DNA of 64,000 nucleotides, taken from Psoroptes ovis. Taxonomy: Eukaryota > Arthropoda > Arachnida > Sarcoptiformes > Psoroptidae. Of the stretch, positions 13,723-26,390 are shown in pieces. Position 1 is the first letter of the stretch. Every line of letters starts with the position of its first letter. The notes beneath the pieces were generated by a model, which ran no database searches, was not told where the DNA came from, and worked only from the letters and a program-made list of their open reading frames with translations. The DNA lies in NCBI GenBank assembly GCA_002943765.1, contig PQWQ01000003.1, positions 1,116,001 to 1,180,000 of the forward strand, given 5' to 3'. Made by a program: the position numbers and the translations under genes.

Positions 13723-15602
13723 TTTTCTTGGAATTCGCATCAATTTTCTCCGATTCTCTGCATTAAAATCGAGCAAACAAATACTTGGAATATTCTAATC
13801 AACATCCAATATACTTCATACATTAATGAATGAACGAATGAATCGATCGAAATTGTCGGGAAAATTATTATTTTTATTATTATTAATGAATATCATAGAT
13901 GATGATGATATTCATCTGAATATATTTTCAATCATCATGATCATCATTTTTCCTCCGATATCAATGATGATGATGATGATGATAATCAACAATGATAACT
14001 TTTTCATATTGAACTTAGACGGAGAAAGCGAAAACGAAAAAAAAAATTCATTTGCGTACATATCTTTAACATACATTGAATGGCTTGAAGGCATTTCTAG
14101 AAATATATTTTTTTCAACATTGAGTCAATGATAATATTATTATTATTGAAAATGTTGAATAATAATAATCATAATTTTGAACATTTAATGATTTCCAGTC
14201 AATGAATGAATGAATGAATGATGGATGATTGAATTCATCCAAGGCTATACATGGTTCTGTAGTATATCATTCGATGCGGCAAAAATCAATGAATCAAAAT
14301 GAAGTAATCATTTCTTTTCATTTGAATATTCCTGTATTTTCTCAGTGCTTAATATGTAGGACCATGGTAAAATGGAAGAAATTGAAGAATAAAAAGTTTT
14401 CAACACCAACAAGAACAACTTTCTTGTGTTCAATTCAACCAAACGATTCAAATTATTCACTACGATTGTTCATGAGGGGGTAACGACGAGGGTATGGGTA
14501 TATAAATGATGAATATAAATTAAATATTGGCCAAAAAAAAATAAATTAATTTGAAATAACATTTCTTTTTCTCTCTTCTCCTCGAAGTTTATCAAAGTTT
14601 CGATTCGATTTTATTTTCACGAAAAGTATTTGCTGGCCGGTTTTCAGTTTTATCCGATCATTCATTTATTCATTCATTGAATCGCTTATTTGAATTAATA
14701 AATTGATTCATTGAATCAAATTGAATGCTTATTTATTCGCATTCAATTCAATATTTGGTTGCTGTTGCTGATGCTGTGGATGTTCGGTCTATGAGTTCGA
14801 TATCTTTATATTAATGCTCACACACGCTCTTATATCACTGATATTTCACGATACAGTCATATCCATTAGATTGATTACATTATCTTTGATGAATGAATAA
14901 ATGAATGAATGATTGAATTTCTGTGTTCCTAAGTTCTCTCACATCTTCAGTTTCGTTTCGTTGTTTCATTCATCATTTCGTTCGTTATTTCGTTCAAACA
15001 TCTTCAATTATCTTCAATTTGAATGAATGATTGAATGTGATCAAACTTGATCCAGAATATTGTTTCGGCTATGTGTAATGGGTCTAAGTGTATTGGATAA
15101 TCATTCAAAATGTATTATTTTACACTTGTTTCTTTAGTTATGAATATGTTTGTTCGCTTTGAATTATTATTATTATTATTATTTACAACTTTGACTTTGT
15201 TCATTTCTAAATAATTTTTTGCATTTTGTATTTCTTTTGACCAATTTTCCCTTTTTTTTATTCATTTATTTATTTATTCAATTCATTCATTCATTGATTC
15301 ATTGAATATTGGCCTTTTGGGCCCTTCTAAATTCATTTTCATTTGCATTTTTTTTCGCTTTATTTATTCATTTATTCGTATGAAATTATTATTCCTATTT
15401 TCATATATTTGCAATATTCATTTTGTTTATTCATTTTTACCATTTTCGACCATTCTCTCTCGGGATGTGTGAAAACATACATCGACATTGTAGACACAAA
15501 TATCGCCGAATGAATGGCCAAATGAATAAAATGAATGAATGAATGAATTCATTGAAAGGGGCAAGAAGGCCATAGAGAGGGGTACTGATTGTGCTGTATT
15601 GA

Positions 15603-15812
15603 TTGTCATTCGTTGTCATATATTTATTTTTGAATATCCATTTTTTCCTATGCATTTCATTATTAATCTTGACCACCATAGCCAAGCCAAATACATGCAA
15701 AACACTGGGATGCAAATTCAAATTCGGCAACGAATTCTGCCCAAATTTAGCTATGAAGCTACGAATGAATTTATTCAATTCAATATATTTGGAAACAATT
15801 CATAGAACATAA
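15603..15812 (+). CDS. Possible small secreted Cys-containing peptide, 69 codons
   Basis: The predicted peptide opens with about 25 hydrophobic residues resembling a signal peptide. A short hydrophilic segment with three cysteines follows (around residues 32-46, pattern C-x4-C-x8-C), then a basic tail. I recognise no family. The locus is somewhat less A+T-rich than its surroundings. However, other frames are also open over the same bases, including a 113-codon minus-strand frame, so coding status is doubtful. It could equally be an exon fragment or noise. Confidence 0.15.
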   Translation: MSFVVIYLFLNIHFFLCISLLILTTIAKPNTCKTLGCKFKFGNEFCPNLAMKLRMNLFNSIYLETIHRT

Positions 15813-18800
15813 CTAATTAATCAATAATAATAATAACAAATATTCTTTATTCGAATAATTGGAAAAAAAGTTTCAGAAATGAAATAATACAAAAACATAA
15901 TAAAAAACAAAATTATTCGGCCCTGTGTTTGAGTGGATTTCGTTATACGACCCTTGAAAACAATAATAACAACAACAACAACAATAGGTCCTTAGCAGCA
16001 TATACCAACCTCTTAGCATTTTTGAATTATTTTGTTATTTATAATTATTATTATTTTAATAAACAAACTTTTATTGTTCTAATAAAATAAGAGTTTGATT
16101 ATATAATTTGATTAATACAATTTTTGTTTTAAATAATTTTGTTCCCAAATATTGATCAATTGACAAGATTTTCTGATGAATTCATGAAGAATTTTCTTTA
16201 TAAAGAAATTCACAAAAATTTTGTCTAAAATTCGCTTAAAATTTTATCAACAATCTTCAATTGTTTACATTGTAATTATTTATAATTTGTTATCAATTTT
16301 ATCTGTTATTTATTTAACTTTCATTCACAAAAATACATTTAAAATACTGCATACGGAAAAAAAATAGATTCACAGTACAATTCTCCACAATAAACAATAA
16401 GCAAGTAACAAATGATCAAAAGTATTTTGCAAAAATTAATTGCAAATTTATTTACAAATCGACGAAACTTTTTCTCTTCGTTCGTTTCACTTTACTGAAT
16501 TCATTTAACATCCAAAAAAGAAATATTTTTTGCTCAGTTCGCTTCTGTTTCAATTTTTCCAATGAATGATGATAATAATTAAATAATCAAATTATTCAAA
16601 AATAATAATAATAATAGTTTTGTTTTTTTTAAGCCAGTAATTTCCAAGTATTTTTGAACATTTTGTACCAATTCTCTGTTTGTTTTCCAGTCAAATTTAA
16701 TTTTATTTTTCAAATTTTCGCCCGTTCAAAGCAATAAACTACAACAGCATCAATGAGTTTTAAAGTGAATTTTTGAATTTTTTTTTTTTGAATTTTCATT
16801 AAACATCACCAAGGTAACAGTGAATCGATGGCGGAAAAATAAATATAAGCATTTGCTTTCGCTTTGAACCCTTTGAATCAAACGAAACATTGTTTGATTT
16901 CGTCAATGAACGAAGCTTTGGAACGATTCAAAGAATTAAAAAGTCTAATTCATTGAATAATTTAATTAATGTCTAGTCCAAAATTTTCATTTGGGAAATA
17001 TTTAGATACAAATGCATTGAATGAATGAATCAAAAAAATAGAGAGAGAAATTTCCGAATTTCGGTTTATTTTGTCAAAAACTTCATTTCAAAATAATCCT
17101 GGTAAATTTCAGTATTTTTCGATCTGTCTTTGGTCGCCTTTTGATTATTTTTTCAAGTTGATGGTTGTTCATTTCCTTGGAGAGAATCAAGTGACCATCG
17201 TCACCACCACCGTGACCACCATGACCATCATCATCGATTTACTGAGCTAAATCTCATGATAAATAACCCGACAATGAAAATTGCACAGAGATAAATCAAT
17301 GTTTAATTTTGTGGTGAAGAAAATAAATGAAACAATCAAATGAAACTAGATTGCTATTTTAATTCATTCATTCGTTCATTATTGTTTGAATATTTTCATA
17401 TAAGAATATTCCAATTTCAATTCATTCAGAAGATGTTTCATTTCTTTCTTTGGTTTCATTCTCTAAGATTTTATTCCGATCCAAATACCCTTAAATGTAT
17501 GCCGTCTCAATGTATAGCCTTCACACGTATTCATATACGAAAATTTGCCCGACAATGTAAACATTTGGAATTGAATTTGAATTGTTACCAATTTGCAAAG
17601 ACGAATCGGTAAAATAAGAAATATTCAAATAAATCATGCATCATACGTATTTGAGCCGTATCAATTCATTTGAATATACTTGAATTCATTTGTTTCGAGT
17701 GTAAGACCAGAATAAAATGAATATATTTCATTTTGAAAATTGATTACCAGACATTAATCATAATTTCATTTTATTTGTTCTATGTAAGATTACGTATATC
17801 GAAAAACACATATCGGTATGACATACAACACAGACATTTTGCGGGTAAGAAAAAAATGTAAAAACATGTATAGCCCCCTCGGAAACTTGAAACAACTTGT
17901 AATTTGTAATTTTCATTTTCCCAAATATCTCAAGATCAAATACAAAGTTGAATTATTACAATTATTGCATTCGTAATTGTGTGAGATTTGAATATGAAAT
18001 GTGTGCGGCCAAAAATGTTTGAAATATCATTTTTTTCGACAGCATTAAAAATGCTATAACCTTTGAATATATTTGCCTGTCATTATTATATTCATGTCAT
18101 AATAAGAATTATTAGAATATCATTGATTCATTTGAAGAATAAATTAATTTCTCGAGTTTATTTCCAGAACATTTGACAAATTTCCAAATTTCAATTGGGA
18201 AAAAAATGAAAAAAAAAATACCGCGATATAATCAAAAATCGATCAATATTATTATTTTATCATTTGAAATAATTAATATTGGAAAAACCCTGCATTCCAA
18301 TACAAATGAATGTTTGAATATTCCTCACTAATCAATGAATAAATTGATTCATTCAAATTTCGAGAAAAATTCAAAACGAAAAAACCTTGAGATTCTGAGG
18401 CCCAGGAAACCCTCTGGAACCCATGAATATTTCGATTAATAATCAATAAAATTATTGATTTATTCCATATTGTAAATTGAATTATGAATGAATTTTAAAT
18501 TGAAAAATATGTAAAATTACTCATCGTTCAATACTTCGTGCATCATCCCACAAAAGGGTTATTTATTATTATCTCAAAAGGTCTTGATAGAATTTTAAAA
18601 TTTTATGATTGAAATTCCTTTTTTGAATTATGTAATTGAAATTATTATTATTGGAATTATTCATTTTTATTTTATTTATTTTCGATTAACCAATTTTTCA
18701 ATTCAATTCAATTTCATTTTTTTTTTTGCATTCAAAATCCTCAATTTGGACGGATTTCCGCTGATTTAAATTTGATTTAAAATTTGAATTATTACAATTT

Positions 18801-19475
18801 TCTCATTTGAAAAAAAAAAGAAGAATCTATCTAAAATTCCATAGATTTCTTGAAATCCATTGATTGAATAGAATGAAATCCATGAATTTTTCTAAAAAAA
18901 TTCATAAATTTTCAAATAATAATAATAATAATAAATTCTAAAACAAATAAAAATTCAAATTGAATTCAAATAATTTCAATCATTCTTCCTTGTCCTTGTT
19001 GGTTGGTTAAGCAATATATGGCAAATTGTTTGGGCAAATTTTTTACTTACTGGAATCTAGGAATTCAATATCTTCCTATTTTCCATTCAACATCTCTTCC
19101 AATTTCTAATCAAATTTGATTTCAAAATTCTTATCCTGAATTCTAGCATCTGAATTCTTCAATTCAAGTCTTTTCATTTTTCGAACAATCGATGATAATA
19201 CAAATATTACACACAAATTGATTTATCAATTTGAATTTATTTATCAATTTATTTTCTATTATTATTAAAATATTTTCCCACATTTTATCATCATTATTAT
19301 CATTATTGTTATTATCACATTTTTCGATATTATTATTATTATTATCATCACATTAATATTAATATTTTCTATGAAGAAAGAAAAAACATATTAATTTTCA
19401 TTTTTTTTCTTATTTTATTTTCAATTCTTCCTATTCTTTTTTTTTCGATGATTTACAATCAATTTACATAAATAT

Positions 19476-19829
19476 TTATCTTATCATATCATATATCTTC
19501 ATGGAAAGCTTCAAGATAATGCTTAAATGCCAAAATACCAAGACCAAAACCAATTTCAAGCGATTGGTGAAATAAAGAAAAATTTGAAAAAAATTCCCAC
19601 AATCATCCATTGAAAATGGTCCATTGAATTGTTCCTTAAGAAAATTCAGATTCTTTAAGAAAAAGAACCGCCTCGATTTTGGACCCGATCTCCGCCTATT
19701 CAAAAATTTTTTTGTCTTTTGAATGGAACAAAACAAAATATCTTGAAGAATCTTAAGAAATCGGTGCCCAAGACAATCGTATTGCATGGAGAAATACGGC
19801 CGAGAATTTTTTTCGGCCAAATTTTCCAT
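19476..19829 (-). CDS. Possible minus-strand ORF, 117 codons, unknown
   Basis: This is the longest host frame outside the main gene that is not obviously simple sequence. It begins MENLAEKNSRPYF, has a basic Arg/Lys-rich middle (about residues 38-56) and a hydrophobic C-terminal half. It points away from the promoter-like island at 20,270-21,080, so a divergent transcript is conceivable. No domain is recognised, there is no splice support, and the C-terminal half resembles random A+T-rich translation. Confidence 0.15.
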   Translation of the reverse strand: MENLAEKNSRPYFSMQYDCLGHRFLKILQDILFCSIQKTKKFLNRRRSGPKSRRFFFLKNLNFLKEQFNGPFSMDDCGNFFQIFLYFTNRLKLVLVLVFWHLSIILKLSMKIYDMIR

Positions 19830-20100
19830 TAAATTCTGCGTAACGAAAACAATGTTATATTACACCACACGCATCGGCCGTTTCTTTCAAACTGGACAAC
19901 CATAAATTCAAAATTTGAACAATCTTGCAATTCTGATCCGATCAGAATCCATAAAAAGAATCAAATTTCTGTTTGAATACATACATGGAACCGAATATAT
20001 AAGTTGCAACATAGTTATTCCATTTCTAGGACCTTTGAAGAGACACAAAGAAATAACTGTCACTCTCAGTGTCTCTGAAAATAATGAGTAAAGAATTAAA

Positions 20101-20331
20101 TTGTTACAATTTATTTCTGCAAAATTCTGTTGGAAAATACCATATACTCATATTGCACCGAAAATTCCACGAAAAAAAAAGTTGCCAAAAGAAGACCAAA
20201 AAGAATCCAAGTGGAAGTGGCAGAATTGCAATTGCACCAATTGCAATTTAATGATCGATGAATATTGCCGAAACGGTAGAGGTCTAGCGAGCATAGGGTG
20301 CCCGAATGACATATATCACCCGATTCGGTAA
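20101..20331 (+). CDS. Possible Cys-containing small ORF, 76 codons, unknown
   Basis: A basic stretch (residues about 20-44) precedes a short Cys-containing segment with spacing C-x-C-x2-C-x7-C-x10-C near residues 44-68. The frame lies directly upstream of the GA/CT-rich island, in DNA less A+T-rich than average, so it may simply be part of the same promoter or 5' untranslated sequence. I recognise no family, and an overlapping frame (20069-20251) is also open. Weak support only. Confidence 0.12.
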   Translation: MLQFISAKFCWKIPYTHIAPKIPRKKKLPKEDQKESKWKWQNCNCTNCNLMIDEYCRNGRGLASIGCPNDIYHPIR

Positions 20332-21080
20332 ATTGCTAGTTGTATGGTTCACGGGTTCCGAATATGATTTTTTCATTCCATCAAAATACCGAAGCTTAAA
20401 TTAATGGAAAATATTATTAAACAGCGCACGCCGGACTACCGGATTGATTTGTATTAGTTTTTGCTTGTGTATGGTTGCTGCTGGTTGCATGATGCATGCA
20501 ACGAGAGAGGGTGAGGGAACGAGTGAGAGAGAGGGGGCAAAAGATGAGGAGCGAGATATGATTATTAAGTGATACAAACCAGAAGTAGACGAATATCGGG
20601 AAAAAAAATCCGGAAAATTTATTTTCCATTGCGGTCACTCATAGTGAATCGCGGTGAATCGAAAAAAAAAATTCAAATCCTTTCAATTGTCCATGCGTGT
20701 CCAACCGATCAAGCCGCCGCTGACGCAGCAGCAGCAGCAGTACGAGTAGCAAACAGGAGTAATATTCTCATCACCGGTATTCGCTGATTTTCTCTCCCTC
20801 TCGCTCCTCATTCTCTCTGTGTACTCTCTGTTCTCTCTCTCTCGCGTTCGCTAGCTGCAATTTCTGTTTTATATATTTTGAATGGCGTCATATGTATCCT
20901 CCTTCCCTCCCTCACACAGTTTCATGTTACATTTTTTTTTTTTTTTTAGTTGGATATTTAATCAAGTGTCACACTGCCGGGTTAAAAGGCAAACAAAAAA
21001 AAAAAATTCAAACTCCGCCTATCGATTCTTTCTGTTCTCTTTGCTTCACAGATTGCTACTGAGATTACGCGCGTAAAAAT
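20269..21080 (+). promoter_or_regulatory. Promoter-like island with GA-rich and CT-rich blocks
   Basis: This island is visibly richer in G+C and CpG than its surroundings. It contains a GA-rich block (about 20501-20555) and, about 235 bp further on, a CT-rich block (about 20789-20846) with many GAGAG/CTCTC units on opposite strands. A second short CT-rich patch follows near 20899-20912. GAGA-type repeats mark promoters and paused genes in arthropods through GAGA-factor-like proteins. The orientation toward the coding start at 24,738 suggests it could be that gene's distal promoter and first untranslated exon. That link is inference, as I could not fix a transcription start or an untranslated-exon donor. 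Confidence 0.45.
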
Positions 21081-22323
21081 TACTACTGTTAAAAACTGGT
21101 TTTAATTTAAATCAAAATTTTCCTCTTAGCCATCATTGAGCTATGCTACTAGCATATTTGTGGGCAGTGTCTTAACAATTGCTAGTGGTTTATATTTGAG
21201 TTATGGATAAAAAGTGAGGAGCAGAAAATTTTTTTCAAAAAAATTTCTTCTGTTTTTTTTTTCTTGTATTTTCTATTTCATTCAATTCACATTCATTATC
21301 ATTATTATTATTATTTGAATTTCGATGAAATAAAATAATGAAAAAAAAATGAAATAATTTTCATTCATTCAAATTACACACACAGTGAAAATAAAAATTT
21401 TCTCAGTTTAATTTTTAACTTTGTTGTGGTTATAATCAACAACAACATTCAGCCAGTAAACAAGCAACAACAAACATCTACTGAATTTTGCCAAAAGAAT
21501 TGAATCATCATCCAACACATTGTGTTTTTGCACTGATTTAAAACAATGTTCTAGTATACAAAATACATTGACAATTGATTTGACATTTCTCTGAATTATT
21601 TTTAAAAGAATTTATTCCGCGAAAGATTTATTAAATTTTACAGAATATTCTCTCTGCAATAACAATCTATTTTCTAGTCTTATTTGAATTATTTTTTGTC
21701 AAAATTCGCGAAATCGAAAGAAATTCAAGATGAAATTGATTTTGATTTTAGTTTTGTTTTTAAATCCAAAATTTTGGATGTGAATTCCCGAAAATTCTCG
21801 ACTCAATTCTCAATTTACCATCCATCACTGATTGATTGATCATTGCGATCATTCTGATGGATCGATCAGCTGAATTATCATCAAAAAAAAATTTTAAAAA
21901 ATTTTTCCAAAAAGTTTTACATCAAAAATATCGAAATTGAGCAAAGATTTCTAGTCCGAAAATAAATATTTGTTATTTCGAAAATTCACTGAAAATCGAA
22001 GAAATAATTGAATTTGGAACTTGAAACCTACGACATCATTTTCTTCGACTTATTCATGTTTATTGTCATCATTTAACATTTCGAAAAAATTTTAAATTTG
22101 TAAAATTTCAAACTTTACATCACCGACATCATCACGATCAGATTGATTATTTCAAAAGTGCTTAAAGTCAAGAAAAACAACAAAAATAAAATTGAATAAA
22201 GAAATCAAAAAACGACTGAGCAAAAATCAACACACACATATTTGGTCAAATTTTATCAGTTTTCTTTTTTTGAATTTCAAAATTGTTAAAGTCATTTGTC
22301 AACTCTTTATTTTATCTTGCATA
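21081..22323. other. Non-coding DNA between the island and the hairpin
   Basis: No supported gene. If the island upstream is the promoter of the gene at 24,738, this would be 5' untranslated intron sequence. Confidence 0.4.
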
Positions 22324-22433
22324 TGTAGTGATGAACCTTCATCACCAAACAACCAACCAATCACAATCGATGATTAAGAGTATCAATCAATTGTGATTGG
22401 TTGGTTGTTTGGTGATGAAGGTTCATCACTACA
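22324..22433. repeat. Perfect 44-bp inverted repeat (long hairpin)
   Basis: Left arm 22324-22367 (starts TGTAGTGATGAACC, ends ATCACAAT) is the exact reverse complement of right arm 22390-22433. A 22-nt spacer separates them. Outside the arms pairing breaks after a short offset match (CATATG against CATATAT). A 44-bp perfect stem is far beyond chance and would form a long RNA hairpin if transcribed. No target duplication or known terminal motif is obvious. It could be a foldback MITE, a template-switch inversion or a small-RNA hairpin. Confidence 0.93.
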
Positions 22434-24737
22434 CATATATCATTCAATCAACATATTTGTAACTTTGTTTATTTTGTTGAAAACTTCAAAGAAATGAAAA
22501 AAACATTTTATTAATTGAATTTTTCAACATAATTTCAAAAGAAATTAAATATTTCTGAAATGCATTGAATTACATTTGAAATAATGCAAAAAAAAACATG
22601 AAAATTAAAAATTATCATTAATTTTAATGATTTTAATGTTGATAATAACAATAATAATCGTCATAAAATTATACAAATTATATTCCATAATAATAATAAT
22701 AATAAATAAACATCAAATTAACCATCATCAACAACAACAACATCAGCATAATTATTATTATGAATATCTTTGTATAACTTTGTAAAGATAAATCTTTGTG
22801 TCATCCGCCTACATACTTTACATACATATTTGATAATCAACATATAAATTGATTTTTTCATTTGGTGGGTGTGTTTGTGAATGGTGATGATACAAAATAC
22901 AAGATGTAAAAGATGTAAAATATGTTTGATGCTGATGAATGAATGAATATGATAGACATATGATGAAGCCTTTCGACTTGTGCGTACAATGATCGACAAC
23001 AAGAGCAACATCATCATCTTTCGGCGACGATTATACTCATCATCACCATGTAAATCTATTTAAATCAATTATTTTCATTATTTTATGAATAATTTTATGT
23101 ATAATCTTGAATATTTTCAAGTATTTTTTTCATGTATGTCATTTACCATCATTTAATTACAAAAAAGAAAAATTTCAATTACAAGAAATTTTTGTTGTTG
23201 CTGCATCAAGTAGCCGAATAAATAATTACCGACAACAACAATCATTGTATGATGATGATGTGTGATCATTGGTGGTAGGTGTGTGTTTGCCTGTGTGTGT
23301 TTTTTTTTGTCTGTCTGTTGGCTATGTCAGATGCATGATGATGCACCATTAATGATGATGATGATGATAATGCACTGGTATTCATCATCGCAATCATTAC
23401 ATCGTACCTTGTGTGTCTATGTGTGTTTAGGGTGCGCACTTTTATTCATTTTTTTTGTTTGTGTACATTCAAATAACGAAAATAATAATTCATTTTGTTG
23501 AAAGTTGTTTCATCAAATCCACAAATCCACCAAACGAAAAATTAATGATTTTCAACAATTTCATGTATTAAAAACTTGTGAACAATTGTTTTTCATTGTG
23601 GATATGAACAGTTCAACAATTTATTATGGTGAACAGCCACAAAGATTTTATCATTGATTCAAGGGAACATAAAGTTCAAAACATTAATCTTTGAACATCA
23701 CTAAGTAAAATTTAACTTAATGAATAAATAAATAAACATTCAAAATTACAAACACGGCATAATAATCGTCCATGTAGGTGGATTATTATTATTATTATTA
23801 TTATGGTGGTGAATATTCCAAAATCATATCCGAATCATCTAGTGTCTAGCTGTGCATCATCCTGTGCAATTGTTCTGTTTTGTTGTTGTTGTTGTTTGGC
23901 CATCTTCAAGCAATTCGTAAACATGAAATGAATAATTAAAAAATTTTTTTTTTGACCAACAAATTAACTAAGAAATTACAAGTGAATTAATGAATAACAT
24001 ATTAAATAATTTCTTATGATTACTTTTTGTGGTGAAAAAATGATTATAATTTTTCCGTATTAATTTTCAGCTATGAATTAATTGTTTTATGTGTACATTT
24101 ATGTGTCTTCGGATATAAATTAATGAATGAATACATTGAAAAAATATTCAGCAAAATTCAGCTATCAAGAAACATATATCAAAGATATGCTGCATTTCGG
24201 ACATAAATTTAATTTTTTCCGGTGAATTGTTTCAATGATTTTTCAACGAATACAAACGCATATAAAAACACTGTATGGGCAATTCCTACGCAATATTTTT
24301 TATTTCAATAATTCAACCAAAATCCATACCAAAATTCAAAAAAAATTCTTCTGGTCATTTGATTTCAATATTTTTCAATCTATGGACCATAGAGAAGAAA
24401 CGTGAAAACCAAAGACCAAAAACGAAAAAAAAATTGATTTTTATCCGTTATCAAATATTTATTATTTATTTAACCGTATTTGGCTGTAATCGAATAAATA
24501 AATAAATGAATAATCATCTAGGCCCATGTGAAAATTAAGCCTAAAATAATAACCGAGGACAATTTTGATAAATATTTGGACACATTTGATTCATTGTACG
24601 GAATTATCAAAACCAGAATCGAGTCCTAGCGAATACATTTTGCCACCGAACCAAATAAGCTGATATATTTGACCAAAGCATTTTACCGAAAAATTGAAAA
24701 AAAGTGGGAAAAAATAGATAAATAATTATAATCAATA
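22434..24737. other. Non-coding DNA, probably including the 5' untranslated region of the 24,738 gene
   Basis: Microsatellite-rich, with TG-rich and ATG-rich runs near 23,245-23,450. The last 200 bases or so (about 24,530-24,737) are less simple and are likely 5' untranslated sequence of the gene beginning at 24,738, judging only from position. Confidence 0.4.
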
Positions 24738-24768
24738 ATGTCAACTGCTGCTGCTAAACGTTATCTTT
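24738..24768 (+). CDS. First coding exon (31 nt) of a low-complexity, probably nuclear protein
   Basis: ATG at 24738 sits in an A-rich context (ATCAATAATG). It is followed by nine further codons (reading MSTAAAKRYL) plus one extra base, then GTAAGTAT, a full consensus 5' splice site at 24769. The exon therefore ends in phase 1. The acceptor at 27025-27026 opens an exon whose only long frame needs exactly one preceding base, so the two join in frame, with Tyr formed across the junction. The reading frame itself stops soon after the donor, so splicing is required. The start was chosen for its position directly before a consensus donor and its agreement in phase. No transcript data were available. 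Confidence 0.68.
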
Positions 24769-25410
24769 GTAAGTATAAAACAAAAAAAAAAAAATGAAAT
24801 TTTAATCAATTTTTAATTTTATTTTTTTTTTTGAAATTTGAAATTTGAAATTTTGAATTTTGAAAATACATATTGTGATATTTTGTTGCAAATTTAAACC
24901 AACTAAATATGTTTTTGAATATTAAAATTAAATATTGACCACACTGAAACATTGATTCGGGTGCTTTTGATTATTTAATTTTAAATTTCAATGATTTCAG
25001 AGGAATTCACAATGAATTCAAATGAATTTCAATCCGAAATTTAAAACAATTCCCTATCCGTCGAAATTATCATTTAAAAACTTCTTATTGGACGCCAAAT
25101 AGGAGGCATCCGGACAACCAAACACAACGAAACAGATCCACCTACAAGATTTTCATCTATTTTTTTCTTCTTTCTTAGAAGAAAATACTACAAAAAATTT
25201 TAATTTTCAATTGGCCAAAAGCATCAATAATAATACATTATATACAATGTTTAAAATAAAATACGCCAATAAAATGAATGTGAGAATATATGTGTTGGCT
25301 CCTTGGCTTGTTCTTTGAAGAAAAAAAACATCTTTAAATAATACTTCCCAAACACATTATTCGATTGAATTCATATTATTATTATATATTACATTATTAT
25401 AATATTTAAA

Positions 25411-25430
25411 CACACACACACACACACACA
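25411..25430. repeat. (CA)10 microsatellite
   Basis: Ten uninterrupted CA units within the predicted first intron. Confidence 0.9.
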
Positions 25431-26369
25431 TTGAGAGTTTATATAATACATACAAAATAATTTATTTTATTTTGCCGGCATTTTTTTTGCCATTTTTTTT
25501 TTTCCTATTTCTATTTCTTTTCTTTTTCAGAGTCAATTTCTTTTGAGACTTATTTTTCCTTAGTTGAATTTATATATGTGTGAGAATATAAAGCGGCAGC
25601 CATCCAATTCATTCATTCATTCATTCATTCACTTCAATTCAAGTCAATTCAACATATTTAACATTTATTTAACCATCCTTATGATGATTTTGTAGGCCTG
25701 TATTTTCTCTCTATTTACAATATTATCATCATTATTTTCTCCGGCTTTTTTTTCGGTTTGATTTTTATTTTATTTTATTTTTCCATTTATTTTGACGCCG
25801 GCTTTTTTTAATATCAATATAATAATAATGATAATATAAATATAATAATGATGATGATGATAAAGTTGATGCCATTGTACAGCACACACACACATAGTGT
25901 GTGTGCTTGTATTGAGTTTATATTTCGGTCGGTGTGTTTGGGTTTGTTTGAATGTTTTTGTGTGTGTGGCGCCCAATCGTTTTCGTTTTGAATAGATGAA
26001 TGAATAGAATTGAAGGCGATTCAAGAGAATTTAGAGTTTTGAGAATGTCTAATGTTATTTTAATGGAATTTCTTCGCTTTATTTTTTCATTCATTTTCTT
26101 CGAATTGTATTGAATTTTGAATTGAATGCAAGAAGCGATAGTTTTATGTATGCAAAGACATACGATTGTGCAAAATAGACATATTATGCATCATTGTTAT
26201 ATAATTTCATCAACCTATAACCCTAAAAATTTCTTGGTGTTTGTGTGGTTGATTCGAAATTTCAAATTCATAAATTTTCAATTTTGATTTTAAATTGAAA
26301 AATTTTTAAATCTTTATACATTGAAATTTCGGCCTAAAATTAAATTAAATTGGATAATTTAAAGCTAAC

Positions 26370-26390
26370 TTACAGGTGTAGCACCTGTAA
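26370..26390. promoter_or_regulatory. Palindromic pair of CAGGTG/CACCTG boxes in intron 1
   Basis: TTACAGGTG-TAG-CACCTGTAA is a perfect inverted repeat with 9-bp arms and a 3-nt spacer. It holds two facing E-box motifs of the CAGGTG class, bound by Snail/ZEB zinc-finger and E-protein bHLH factors. Related TACCTG motifs follow within about 70 bp (around 26439-26452). It may be an intronic regulatory site; the function is inferred from motif and position. Confidence 0.35.

Larger units (their letters stand above)
12509..20268. other. Mostly non-coding A+T-rich DNA with weak small ORFs
   Basis: Long stretches of simple and A+T-rich sequence. Three frames have less biased composition than the rest and are treated as leads: 13492-13722 on plus, 15603-15812 on plus and 19476-19829 on minus. 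I recognise no domain in any of them. Confidence 0.5.

Noticed and set aside
14229..14483. 84-codon frame of moderate complexity
   Set aside because: No domain, no splice context, and the upstream part is a TGAA repeat. It is too weak to list as a gene.
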